DNA from: Anaerolineae bacterium
GTDB taxonomy: Bacteria; Chloroflexota; Anaerolineae; B4-G1; SLSP01
Assembly (NCBI GenBank): GCA_016927095.1
Contig: JAFGNI010000461.1
Location: 1-8,302, forward strand
DNA: 8,302 nucleotides
Reading direction: 5' to 3'
Made by a program: the position numbers and the translations under genes. The notes below the pieces were generated by a model. The model was not told where the DNA came from. It ran no database searches and was given only the letters and a program-made list of their open reading frames with translations. Shown here one piece after another: positions 1 through 5,552 of this stretch (its first letter is position 1; each line of letters begins with the position of its first letter).

Positions 1-1
1 C

Positions 2-484
2 CCACCAGCCATCTGGGCGCTGCCGCCTTCAGGGCAAGCCGAGAAGATCGGTCCCTATGTCTCGGCGCACAACTTGATCTACTGGCGCAACCAGCCGTGG
101 ATCGGATTGGGGGCGGGCGCGCATTCATGGTTCCGTGGTCGGCGCTGGAGCAATTTCCCGCATCCCCGCGTGTACATCAACGCAATGCGCAGCAGCCATC
201 TCCGGGGTTTCTCGGACACGGTTCTGTCACCAGAAGTCGTCTATGGGGAGACGATGATGATGGGTCTGCGATTGGCCGAAGGCATCTCGCGGGCACGTTT
301 CGCGAGCCAGTGCGGTGCTGATCTTGAGGAGGTCTATGGCCCCACGCTGGCCCGGGTCCAGGACCTTGGGCTGATCACATGGGATGGCGATCGGGTACGC
401 CTTACCAGGGAAGGGCGCCTTCTCGGCAATCAGGTCTTTGAGGCGTTTCTCCTGACAGACGAACTGCCAGCGAAGCCGGCATAG
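2..484 (+). CDS. hemW: HemW-like radical SAM protein (heme chaperone / oxygen-independent coproporphyrinogen oxidase family), 3' part only
   Basis: This is the C-terminal part of a HemW-family protein; the start and the CxxxCxxC radical-SAM cluster site lie outside the window. The open frame runs from the left edge to a TAG at 482-484. Visible family signatures are HNLIYWRNQPWIGLGAGAHS (HemW proteins carry a HNL-YWRN-P-G-GAGAHS block), then a segment with GLRLAEGISRARFASQCG, and a terminal winged-helix-like part with GLITWDGDRVRLTREGRLLGN followed by VFEAFL. Family members bind heme and a [4Fe-4S] cluster and are thought to deliver heme, although many are still annotated as coproporphyrinogen III dehydrogenase. 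About 160 residues are visible, roughly the last 40 percent of a typical 380-400 residue protein. The first few codons do not match the family well (see findings). A terminator-like hairpin lies about 60 nt after the stop. Confidence 0.85.
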   Translation, partial: PPAIWALPPSGQAEKIGPYVSAHNLIYWRNQPWIGLGAGAHSWFRGRRWSNFPHPRVYINAMRSSHLRGFSDTVLSPEVVYGETMMMGLRLAEGISRARFASQCGADLEEVYGPTLARVQDLGLITWDGDRVRLTREGRLLGNQVFEAFLLTDELPAKPA

Positions 485-487
485 TCG

Positions 488-515
488 TTGACTTCTGAAG
501 GAATACCTTTAGAAT
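488..515 (+). promoter_or_regulatory. Sigma70-type promoter upstream of the EF-G-like gene
   Basis: TTGACT (488-493) and TAGAAT (510-515) are separated by 16 bp, giving 5/6 matches to each consensus hexamer. The expected transcription start is near 521-523, so the leader of the EF-G gene would be about 120 nt. The promoter lies upstream of the terminator-like hairpin at 542-562, so a transcript starting here must pass through that hairpin. Predicted from sequence only. Confidence 0.55.
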
Positions 516-541
516 ATATTGCCGTTCATCCAAGGTACTGC

Positions 542-562
542 AACGGCCAAGTGGCCGTTTTT
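542..562 (+). terminator. Intrinsic terminator (or attenuator) between hemW and the EF-G-like gene
   Basis: AACGGCC (542-548) and GGCCGTT (553-559) form a perfect 7-bp stem with an AAGT loop. The run of T residues starts inside the 3' arm and continues to 562, giving five T in a row. It can end transcription coming from hemW. Because a promoter sits just upstream at 488-515, it could instead act as an attenuator in the EF-G leader. The segment GCCGTT at 521-526 is complementary to 542-547 and could compete for the 5' arm. Confidence 0.6.
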
Positions 563-643
563 GCGTGTCTAGGCATACGCGTGTCCGAGATAGAGATCGA
601 AAAAAGGTTGGTTTCGAGCGCCATTCTGCTGGAGGGAGAGTAG

Positions 644-2704
644 ATGAAAGCATACACCACGGATAGCATTCGCAACATCGCCGTCGTAGGTCATGGATCG
701 TCGGGGAAGACCACGCTGGTTGAGGCGATGCTGTTCTTGAGCAAGGCAATTACGCGTCGAGGGACCGTGGAGGAGGGCACCACCACCACGGACTACGACG
801 AAGAAGAGAGACGAAGACAGATTTCGTTGAGCATGGCAGTAGCGCCCCTTGAATGGAAGGAGACGAAGTTCAACGTCATCGACACGCCCGGTTACACCGA
901 CTTTGTCGGCGAGGTGCGCAGCGCGCTTCGTGCTGCGGAGATGGCCCTGGTGGTCATCGATGCTGTCGCCGGTGTTGAGGTTGGCACGGAGCTAACCTGG
1001 GGCTATGCCGAAGACGAGGGTGTACCCCGCGCAGTCTTTGTCAACAAGATGGACCGCGAGAATGCGAACTTCAGCAAGGCGTTGGCCTCCCTCAGCGACG
1101 CTTTTGATGCGCAGTTCCTGCCGCTGATGCTGCCGATTGGGTCTCAGGAGAGCTTCGAAGGCGTTGTGAACGTGTTGGAGCGCAAGGCCTATGTCGGGCC
1201 TAAGGGCACGGTCACCGAGGTCCCCGCCGATATGGCCGACCAGGTCGAGGAGCTCTACACACAAATCGTAGAGGCGGCGGTTGAGGCCGATGAAGCGCTG
1301 ATGATGAAGTACTTCGATGACGAAGAGATCACGGCCGACGAGATCGCCAACGGGCTGCGCGCCGTTGTGGCTGAGGGCGACTGGGTTCCTGTCCTTGCCG
1401 GCGCAGGTGGTACTGATGGTGTCGGGGTGGGGGCGCTGCTGAACTTGCTGGCCAGCCTGGCACCGTCGCCTGCAGGCACGACTTTTGCGGCAGAGACTGC
1501 CCAGGGCGAGCAGGAATTCCCCGTAAGCGATGACTCGCCCCTGGCTGCGCTTATCTTCAAGACGACGGCTGACCCGTATGTGGGCAAGATCAGCACCTTC
1601 AAGGTCTTTGGGGGACAGCTGGCCGCGGGAGACACGGTCTACAACCCTCGGACCGAGGAGACCGAGCGCTTGAGCCAGCTTTACATTGTCCGTGGCAACG
1701 AACAGATCTCTGTTGATGTTCTGCATGCCGGTGACATCGGCGCGGTGACCAAGGTTGAGGAGGCGCAGACAGGCGATACCTTCTGCACCAAGCAGACGAC
1801 CCTGGTCCTGCAGGGCCCTCACTTCCCAGAACCCCTCTACAGTGTGGCGATCTCGCCGGTCAGCAAGGCCGACACCGCCAAGATGGGCACGACGCTGTCT
1901 CGCATTTGTGAAGAAGATCCCACCATGGAGTGGCATCAGGATCCGACGACGGGCGAGACGATTCTCTCCGGTATGGGCGACGCGCATGTCGAGACTGCTG
2001 TGCGCCGGATGAAGTCACGGTTCAAGGTGGATCTGTCATCCAAGACACCCAAAGTGCCCTACAAGGAGACCGTGACCGGTGAGGGCTCCTCCCAGTATCG
2101 TCACAAGAAGCAGTCGGGCGGCGCAGGGCAGTTCGCCGAGGTGCACATGCGGCTTGAGCCGATGCAGCGCGATGAGGGCTTCGAGTACGCCTGGGATGTC
2201 TACGGAGGCCATGTCTCCACCTCATTCGCGCCTTCCATCGAGAAGGGCGTCAAGCAGGTGTTGACCCAGGGGATTCTGGCGGGCTATCCTATCGTTGACG
2301 TCCACTGCTCCGTCTATGATGGTAAGGAGCACCCCGTTGACTCCAAGGATATCGCATTTCAGATCGCCGGGCGTGAGGCCTTCAAGGAGGCATTCCGGGC
2401 GGCGCGCCCTGTCCTGTTGGAGCCGATCTATCTTTACCGGATTGACGTGCCTGAGGAGTACGCGGGCAGTGTGATGTCCGATTTGAACACGCGACGGGGC
2501 CGGGTCCAGGGCATGGCACAGGAGGGCAGCCGCGTGACGATCGCCGCAGAGGCACCGCTCTCTGAGATGCAGCAGTATGCGACCAACTTGCGGGCCTTGA
2601 CGCAGGCCCGTGGCCTGTACTCAATGGAGTTCGTCCGGTATGACATCGTGCCCACGCATCTTGCGGAGCAGGTGATCGCTCAGGCCAAGACTGAAGAGGC
2701 GTAG
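644..2704 (+). CDS. fusA: Elongation factor G-like translational GTPase (EF-G2/FusA2-like type)
   Basis: The 686-residue product has the five-domain length of EF-G, the GTPase that drives tRNA-mRNA translocation on the ribosome. G1 is GHGSSGKT (16-23), G3 is DTPGYTDF (80-87) and G4 is NKMD (134-137). G5 is probably the LAGAGGTDGVG stretch near 250-265. Domain II follows at roughly 295-385 and domains III to V fill the rest to about residue 680. Two positions differ from classical EF-G: switch I reads RRQISLS instead of RGITIT, and the DTPGH histidine is Tyr84. These place it in the EF-G-like group that includes mycobacterial FusA2, some of which are reported to have weak ribosome-dependent GTPase activity. 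The start is fixed by GGAGGG at 631-636, 7 nt before the ATG. Only one EF-G is visible here, so whether this is the housekeeping copy or a paralogue cannot be judged from the window. Confidence 0.9.
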   Translation: MKAYTTDSIRNIAVVGHGSSGKTTLVEAMLFLSKAITRRGTVEEGTTTTDYDEEERRRQISLSMAVAPLEWKETKFNVIDTPGYTDFVGEVRSALRAAEMALVVIDAVAGVEVGTELTWGYAEDEGVPRAVFVNKMDRENANFSKALASLSDAFDAQFLPLMLPIGSQESFEGVVNVLERKAYVGPKGTVTEVPADMADQVEELYTQIVEAAVEADEALMMKYFDDEEITADEIANGLRAVVAEGDWVPVLAGAGGTDGVGVGALLNLLASLAPSPAGTTFAAETAQGEQEFPVSDDSPLAALIFKTTADPYVGKISTFKVFGGQLAAGDTVYNPRTEETERLSQLYIVRGNEQISVDVLHAGDIGAVTKVEEAQTGDTFCTKQTTLVLQGPHFPEPLYSVAISPVSKADTAKMGTTLSRICEEDPTMEWHQDPTTGETILSGMGDAHVETAVRRMKSRFKVDLSSKTPKVPYKETVTGEGSSQYRHKKQSGGAGQFAEVHMRLEPMQRDEGFEYAWDVYGGHVSTSFAPSIEKGVKQVLTQGILAGYPIVDVHCSVYDGKEHPVDSKDIAFQIAGREAFKEAFRAARPVLLEPIYLYRIDVPEEYAGSVMSDLNTRRGRVQGMAQEGSRVTIAAEAPLSEMQQYATNLRALTQARGLYSMEFVRYDIVPTHLAEQVIAQAKTEEA

Positions 2705-2796
2705 GTCTCGACGCAATTGCAGAACCGGAGCCGCCTGTACGCTGGTGGCCCCGTTAAGACGCTCGCCGCGAGCGTTGGTATTAGGGCAGAATGGAC

Positions 2797-2827
2797 ATCG
2801 GGCTCGGCACGTCGTGCCGAGCCCGAT
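2797..2827. terminator. Convergent hairpin terminator between the EF-G-like gene and csp
   Basis: Positions 2797-2811 and 2813-2827 are perfect 15-bp inverted arms around one base; the realistic fold is a 13-bp stem (2797-2809 with 2815-2827) with a CGTCG loop. It lies about 90 nt after the EF-G stop and about 40 nt after the csp stop on the other strand, so it can serve both. The T tract is poor on both sides (CTTTG on plus, none on minus), so efficiency is uncertain. A second smaller hairpin with 8-bp arms (2759-2766, 2768-2775) precedes it. Confidence 0.6.
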
Positions 2828-2869
2828 CTTTGCATAGGTCGCATGCAGCAGCCGCGCCAGCGGCGGCCA

Positions 2870-3088
2870 TCAGGTATACCAAGGGGTTGTCACATTGACC
2901 GCCTTGGCGCCTCTGCTGGTCTGCTCGATGGCGAACTCCACCACCTGACCCTGGTGGAGGATATTGACGCCACGTCCTCGAATATCGGATTCGTGGACGA
3001 AGAGGTCCTTGCCCTGTTCCCGCTGTATGAAGCCATATCCTTTCTCAACGCTGAACCATTTGACGGTTCCAGTCTGACGGCTAGCCAT
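2870..3088 (-). CDS. CspA-family cold-shock protein
   Basis: This 72-residue single-domain cold-shock protein is an OB-fold binder of single-stranded RNA and DNA that melts mRNA secondary structure. The sequence shows TGTVKWF (6-12), RNP1 KGYGFI (16-21) and RNP2 LFVH (29-32), followed by the usual GRGVNILHQGQVVEF and a basic strand near the end. Length and layout are those of standard Csp proteins (65-72 residues). The ATG at 3088 is preceded on the minus strand by AGGAGA about 10 nt upstream. It lies downstream of infA on the same strand with a 210-nt gap and converges on the EF-G-like gene. Which csp paralogue it represents cannot be told from sequence alone. Confidence 0.93.
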   Translation of the reverse strand: MASRQTGTVKWFSVEKGYGFIQREQGKDLFVHESDIRGRGVNILHQGQVVEFAIEQTSRGAKAVNVTTPWYT

Positions 3089-3298
3089 AGTCGTTGTCTC
3101 CTACGCTGTGTGCTGTGGTTGTCGCGTCCAGCCTCTTCGGTTGTTCGATCGAATGAGTGTCGATGATGCCTCGGTATAGCTTGCTCCGTGAGATGGCCTG
3201 CCAACTCCGCGACGCCCTGGCACGAGGCCAGATCACCGGGGATGGATGCCACGATGCTGCGTGGGCTCCACGAGAGACCATCCGTGCTGCAGTCTATG
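3089..3298 (-). other. 210-nt infA-csp intergenic region, probable long csp leader
   Basis: No gene is visible. The region contains a perfect palindrome TTCGATCGAA (3144-3153) and small hairpins CTGGC/GCCAG (3217-3221, 3227-3231) and CGTGG/CCACG (3260-3264, 3268-3272). None is followed by a T run, so no clear infA terminator is seen. No strong promoter was found on the minus strand; TTGGCA and TATACC occur but are 20 bp apart. The csp message may come from read-through from infA or from a weak promoter here. Long 5' leaders are known for cspA-type genes. Confidence 0.35.
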
Positions 3299-3538
3299 TC
3301 AAGCTTGGCGCTGGAGTTGACGTTTGTACCGGTAGACAATGCGTCCGCGGTCGAGGTCGTAAGGGGACAGCTCCAACTTGACACGATCGCCGAGCAGAAT
3401 GCGGATATAGTAGCGGCGCATCTTGCCGCTGAGGTATCCTATCACCTCGTGACCGTTATCCAGTTCCACCTTGAACTTGGTGCCCTTTAGGGCCTCCGTC
3501 ACAGTACCCATCACTTCAATCTTCTCTTGCTTTGCCAT
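3299..3538 (-). CDS. infA: Translation initiation factor IF-1
   Basis: IF-1 binds the 30S A site during initiation and cooperates with IF-2 and IF-3. The product is 79 residues, slightly longer than the usual 72, with a basic tail after YRYK. The S1-like OB fold is clear: [17 protein letters not shown], then [25 protein letters not shown] and [12 protein letters not shown]. The start at 3538 is chosen because the family begins with MAK and GGAGGT lies 9-10 nt upstream on the minus strand (complement at 3548-3553). A longer in-frame start at 3652 would add 38 residues unrelated to IF-1. The gene is outside a ribosomal-protein operon here, flanked by carD and csp, so it appears to be a separate unit or a second copy. 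Confidence 0.93.
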   Translation of the reverse strand: MAKQEKIEVMGTVTEALKGTKFKVELDNGHEVIGYLSGKMRRYYIRILLGDRVKLELSPYDLDRGRIVYRYKRQLQRQA

Positions 3539-3562
3539 GGTATTCTGACCTCCCTGGTGTGT

Positions 3563-3583
3563 GAAACGTTTCTGGCGATTATG
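3563..3583 (-). promoter_or_regulatory. Possible infA promoter -10 and LacI/Cra-like palindrome
   Basis: Reading the minus strand, CATAAT (complement at 3578-3583) resembles a -10 box, but I see no good -35 at 16-18 bp. Just downstream lies the perfect 10-bp palindrome GAAACGTTTC (3563-3572), in the context TGAAACGTTTCT, which resembles operators of the LacI/Cra family. It would overlap the start of transcription. Both calls are tentative, because short palindromes occur by chance. Confidence 0.3.
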
Positions 3584-3649
3584 TGCACGACTGCCTTCGA
3601 CACCGCGCGGGGTGAACTGAGTCCAGCTGCGGTCTGTGTAAGCGCCCAA

Positions 3650-3699
3650 CAACGAAATCTTGGGGGCACAACAGTGCCCCCAAGCCGCAGTCTTCGTTG
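3650..3699 (-). terminator. Intrinsic terminator after carD
   Basis: An 11-bp perfect GC-rich stem (3659-3669 with 3674-3684) has a 4-nt loop. On the minus strand it is followed by ATTTCGTT. An outer 7-bp pairing (3650-3656 with 3693-3699) adds a second helix across a small internal loop, giving 18 pairs in total. It lies 19 nt after the carD stop, so it should separate carD from infA. Confidence 0.7.
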
Positions 3700-3717
3700 A
3701 TCCGATGTCCTGGGATT

Positions 3718-4227
3718 CTAGGCGGGACTCGGCTGGATCTGTAGCGCCTCCAGCGCCTGGTTGACCTGTTCTTCCGCGTCTTGGAGCCTGACGTCCTGGG
3801 CAACAGCTAACTCGCCAACCAGCAGCTTCAGGGCCTTCTTGTAGATACGCCGGCCCGGCACGTTGAGCTTCTCATTCCTGTAGCGCCGCCATGCTAGGTC
3901 ACGGACCACCTCGGCGATCTGAACTGTGTCCGCGGTATCCAGCTTGTCCTGACAGACCTTGTAACGTCGCTTGTGTTTCTGCGGCAGCTCCGCAGGGTTG
4001 GTCGAGAGCACCCCGAGGATATGACCTATCTCATCCTTCGTCACTGCTCTCCGCAGCCCCAGTTCCTCGGCCTTGGTGACCGGTACCATCAATACGGTTC
4101 TGCCCTTGCCCAGCATACGGATCCTATAAAACCGCTGACCCTTCTTGAGCGTTGGCATCGTCTGAAGACGTGCAATAACACCCGCGCCATTTGTCGGGTG
4201 ATAGACAGCATCACCAACATCAAACAT
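3718..4227 (-). CDS. carD: CarD/CdnL-family RNA polymerase-binding transcription regulator
   Basis: The 169-residue product matches CarD/CdnL, which binds the RNA polymerase beta subunit and stabilises open promoter complexes, especially at rRNA promoters. The N-terminal RNAP-interaction domain is at about 1-62 ([18 protein letters not shown], then a strand with [16 protein letters not shown]). The helical DNA-binding domain follows at about 65-160 ([38 protein letters not shown]). The start is fixed by AGGAGG 7 nt upstream (complement at 4235-4240). Against the M. tuberculosis protein as I remember it, NWSRRYK aligns with KHKRRYK, so the conserved wedge tryptophan (Trp85) is His85 here. The gene follows padR on the same strand after 104 nt and ends at a strong terminator. 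Confidence 0.9.
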   Translation of the reverse strand: MFDVGDAVYHPTNGAGVIARLQTMPTLKKGQRFYRIRMLGKGRTVLMVPVTKAEELGLRRAVTKDEIGHILGVLSTNPAELPQKHKRRYKVCQDKLDTADTVQIAEVVRDLAWRRYRNEKLNVPGRRIYKKALKLLVGELAVAQDVRLQDAEEQVNQALEALQIQPSPA

Positions 4228-4331
4228 GCTTCGTCCTCCTAAATGTGTGAGAGAGAACTCTCTGGCGTGCCGACCTCATCTGCGAAGCAGCGCCTCCAGT
4301 CCAGAGGAGAAGGATGGTCACGAGCTGGTGC
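4228..4331 (-). other. padR-carD intergenic gap
   Basis: The gap holds the carD ribosome-binding site and a small self-complementary element, AGAGAG-AA-CTCTCT (4250-4263), in its leader. I see neither a convincing promoter nor a terminator with a T run, so padR and carD could share a transcript. A carD promoter inside the padR coding end cannot be excluded. Confidence 0.3.
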
Positions 4332-4847
4332 CTATCCTAGTCCCGCCAACTGCGCATCAAGCCACGCCAGCTCAGCCCTGGCTATGGCCAAGCCATAGTC
4401 CCGTACCAGCTGCTTCCCCAGGTTCCCCGCCAGCTGTTCCTGCCCTTGAGGGCTATCGTCCGGCGCCTCGAGGAAGTCCACGACCTGAGAACGCCGCTGC
4501 GTCAGATGATCTTTCAGTTCGTCCGGGGAGAAGTTGCCTGCCACGATCAGCTGGTGAATGAATGCTTTGATCGACGACTCCGGTATCGCGGACTCTTTGA
4601 GCCAGGCATCAAGGTACTCCCGTCCAGCCTGGGTGACTGAGTACAGCTTGCGCGATGGCTTACCATCACCCGGTTCGACGCTGACGTCCAAGAGATGCTC
4701 TTCGAGGAGGGCATGCAGCGTAGGATAGAGGCTGCCGTAACTGGGTGTGCCAATCATCCAGCTCAGGCCGCTGAATAGGGACTTGATGTCATAGCCCGAC
4801 ATCGGCTCCTGAGCGAGCAAACCGAGAATGATGTGGCGCGTGTTCAC
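4332..4847 (-). CDS. PadR-family transcriptional regulator
   Basis: This 171-residue DNA-binding repressor has an N-terminal winged helix (HIILGLLAQEPMSGYDIKSL, then GSLYPTLHALLEEHLL near 38-53, then KLYSVTQAGREYLDAWL near 67-83). A C-terminal helical dimerisation region of the Vir_act_alpha_C type fills about 88-165. PadR proteins usually sense small molecules and repress nearby genes and themselves. The start is taken as GTG at 4847, because the family begins a few residues before ILGLL and AGGGG lies 6 nt upstream. An in-frame ATG at 4898 would start upstream of the predicted transcript and inside the promoter. A promoter and a perfect dyad lie directly in front, which supports autoregulation. 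No transporter or enzyme target is adjacent; the divergent neighbour is rpsU. Confidence 0.88.
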   Translation of the reverse strand: MNTRHIILGLLAQEPMSGYDIKSLFSGLSWMIGTPSYGSLYPTLHALLEEHLLDVSVEPGDGKPSRKLYSVTQAGREYLDAWLKESAIPESSIKAFIHQLIVAGNFSPDELKDHLTQRRSQVVDFLEAPDDSPQGQEQLAGNLGKQLVRDYGLAIARAELAWLDAQLAGLG

Positions 4848-4871
4848 AGTCACCCCTACCAAACGAACAAC

Positions 4872-4890
4872 ATATATCAACTTGATATAT
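4872..4890. promoter_or_regulatory. Perfect palindrome, probable PadR autoregulatory operator
   Basis: ATATATCAACTTGATATAT is a perfect inverted repeat with 9-bp arms and one central base. It overlaps the edge of the padR -10 box and the expected transcription start, so a bound dimer would block initiation. A second overlapping palindrome, ATGGTACCAT, lies at 4889-4898. A matching half-site, CTTGAT, recurs at 4932-4937 in the divergent rpsU promoter. AT-rich dyads of this size are typical for PadR-type repressors; binding itself is inferred. Confidence 0.65.
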
Positions 4891-4917
4891 GGTACCATAC
4901 TGAGGCCCGGAAGTCAA
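4889..4917 (-). promoter_or_regulatory. padR promoter
   Basis: On the minus strand TTGACT (complement at 4912-4917) and TACCAT (complement at 4889-4894) are 17 bp apart, with a TG motif one base before the -10 box, making an extended -10 promoter. Transcription would begin near 4882, about 35 nt before the GTG start. Confidence 0.65.
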
Positions 4918-4932
4918 GTAATCTTTCTAAAC

Positions 4933-4960
4933 TTGATCTGCTTCGCTAGCATGGTATGGT
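4933..4960 (+). promoter_or_regulatory. Possible rpsU promoter
   Basis: TTGATC (4933-4938) and TATGGT (4955-4960) are 16 bp apart, with 4/6 matches to each consensus; TAGAAT at 4961-4966 is an alternative -10 without a good -35. The leader to rpsU would be about 125 nt and holds a small hairpin, CAGTC-CCC-GACTG (4982-4994). The -35 box faces the padR -35 box with only 15 bp between them and overlaps a half-site of the padR operator. Confidence 0.4.
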
Positions 4961-5093
4961 TAGAATGGAGAGACGGTAGGTCAGTCCCCGACTGTGGAAT
5001 GCTGCCGGTGCTCTGCGCGGTGACTGGGCTACGCAGTGAACGCTCCGGATGGGCTGTAGCTGCTCAGTGACACATGATAAGGAGGTTGCGTGT

Positions 5094-5306
5094 ATGACGT
5101 ATGTTGTTCGACGGGATAACGAATCCAACGATGCCTTGATGAAGCGTTTCCGAAAGAAGGTCGCGCATGATCGAATCCTCAGCGAGCTGCGTAAGCGGCG
5201 CTACTACCTCACGAAGGGTGAAGAAGAGCGGATCGCCAAGCGCAAAGGGATTGCCAGGGCGCGCCGGGCAGCCCGCAAGCGCCGGCGTCGTCAGAATCGC
5301 TGGTAG
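5094..5306 (+). CDS. rpsU: Small ribosomal subunit protein bS21
   Basis: This 70-residue bS21 binds the 30S platform near the 3' end of 16S rRNA and helps base-pairing with the Shine-Dalgarno sequence. The family pattern is visible: YVVRRDNESNDALMKRF near the start, KKVAHDRILSELRKRRYY in the middle, and a very basic tail of Arg and Lys (RAARKRRRR). The ATG at 5094 is chosen because a perfect AAGGAGG (5079-5085) lies 8 nt upstream. An in-frame ATG at 5049 would add 15 residues and place the SD inside the gene. It is transcribed away from padR and toward rplY, apparently as a single gene. Confidence 0.95.
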   Translation: MTYVVRRDNESNDALMKRFRKKVAHDRILSELRKRRYYLTKGEEERIAKRKGIARARRAARKRRRRQNRW

Positions 5307-5310
5307 CCGC

Positions 5311-5342
5311 CCCCCTGCGTATGCGGGGGTGCGTGCACACGC
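5311..5342 (+). terminator. Hairpins just after rpsU, possible weak terminator
   Basis: CCCCC (5311-5315) pairs with GGGGG (5325-5329), extended by an inner GC/GC pairing with a bulged T. It is followed by GCGTG-CA-CACGC (5331-5342). No T tract follows either, so factor-independent termination is doubtful; the structures could instead protect the 3' end of the mRNA. Confidence 0.3.
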
Positions 5343-5373
5343 GGTCACGGCTGGCGAATGGGGGTAGGGATAC

Positions 5374-5435
5374 CGACTCGCGACCTTGGGCTAGGTCTCA
5401 ACGTTTGGCTGAACCTGGCTCAAGGTCGTGGGTCG
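5374..5435 (+). ncRNA. Long G-U-containing hairpin downstream of rpsU, unrecognised structured RNA candidate
   Basis: Positions 5374-5396 pair with 5413-5435 as 23 continuous base pairs around a 16-nt loop. Nineteen pairs are Watson-Crick and four are G-U when read on the plus strand; on the minus strand those four would be A-C mismatches, so the fold favours a plus-strand RNA. It sits in the 3' region of the rpsU transcript, before the terminator at 5466-5494. I do not recognise a family. It could be a 3'-UTR element, a small RNA precursor or an intergenic palindromic repeat. Confidence 0.45.
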
Positions 5436-5465
5436 CTTTCCGGGGCCATAGCCTCCTAAAACAGA

Positions 5466-5494
5466 GAACAGGCGGGATCACATCCCGCCTGTTC
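5466..5494 (-). terminator. Terminator of rplY, convergent with rpsU
   Basis: GAACAGGCGGGAT (5466-5478) and its exact complement (5482-5494) form a perfect 13-bp stem with a 3-nt loop. On the minus strand it is followed by TCTGTTTT, a good T tract, about 60 nt after the rplY stop. On the plus strand no T run follows, so it mainly serves rplY, though it may also slow transcripts from rpsU. Confidence 0.8.
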
Positions 5495-5552
5495 GTAGCA
5501 CTTCCATCTCCAGGAGTCAAGCGTGTGTTGCGGCCGGAGAGCCAGCGGTAGG

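Noticed and set aside
992..1987. 331-residue open frame on the minus strand inside the EF-G-like gene
   Set aside because: It is fully antisense to a clear conserved gene, has no recognisable domain and no ribosome-binding signal; long antisense frames are common in GC-rich coding DNA.
2717..3166. 149-residue plus-strand frame across the csp gene
   Set aside because: It overlaps the well-supported csp gene on the other strand and the terminator hairpin, and shows no family pattern.
3539..3652. 38-residue N-terminal extension of IF-1
   Set aside because: IF-1 begins with MAK directly after a good SD; the extension is unlike any IF-1 and spans that SD.
4848..4898. Upstream ATG start for padR
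   Set aside because: It would lie before the predicted transcription start and inside the promoter and operator; GTG at 4847 has a spaced SD and fits the family N-terminus.
5049..5093. 15-residue N-terminal extension of bS21
   Set aside because: The perfect AAGGAGG 8 nt before the ATG at 5094 and the usual bS21 start argue for the shorter protein.
5374..5435. tRNA or tRNA-like gene
   Set aside because: The structure is one long hairpin with no cloverleaf arms and no T-loop consensus.
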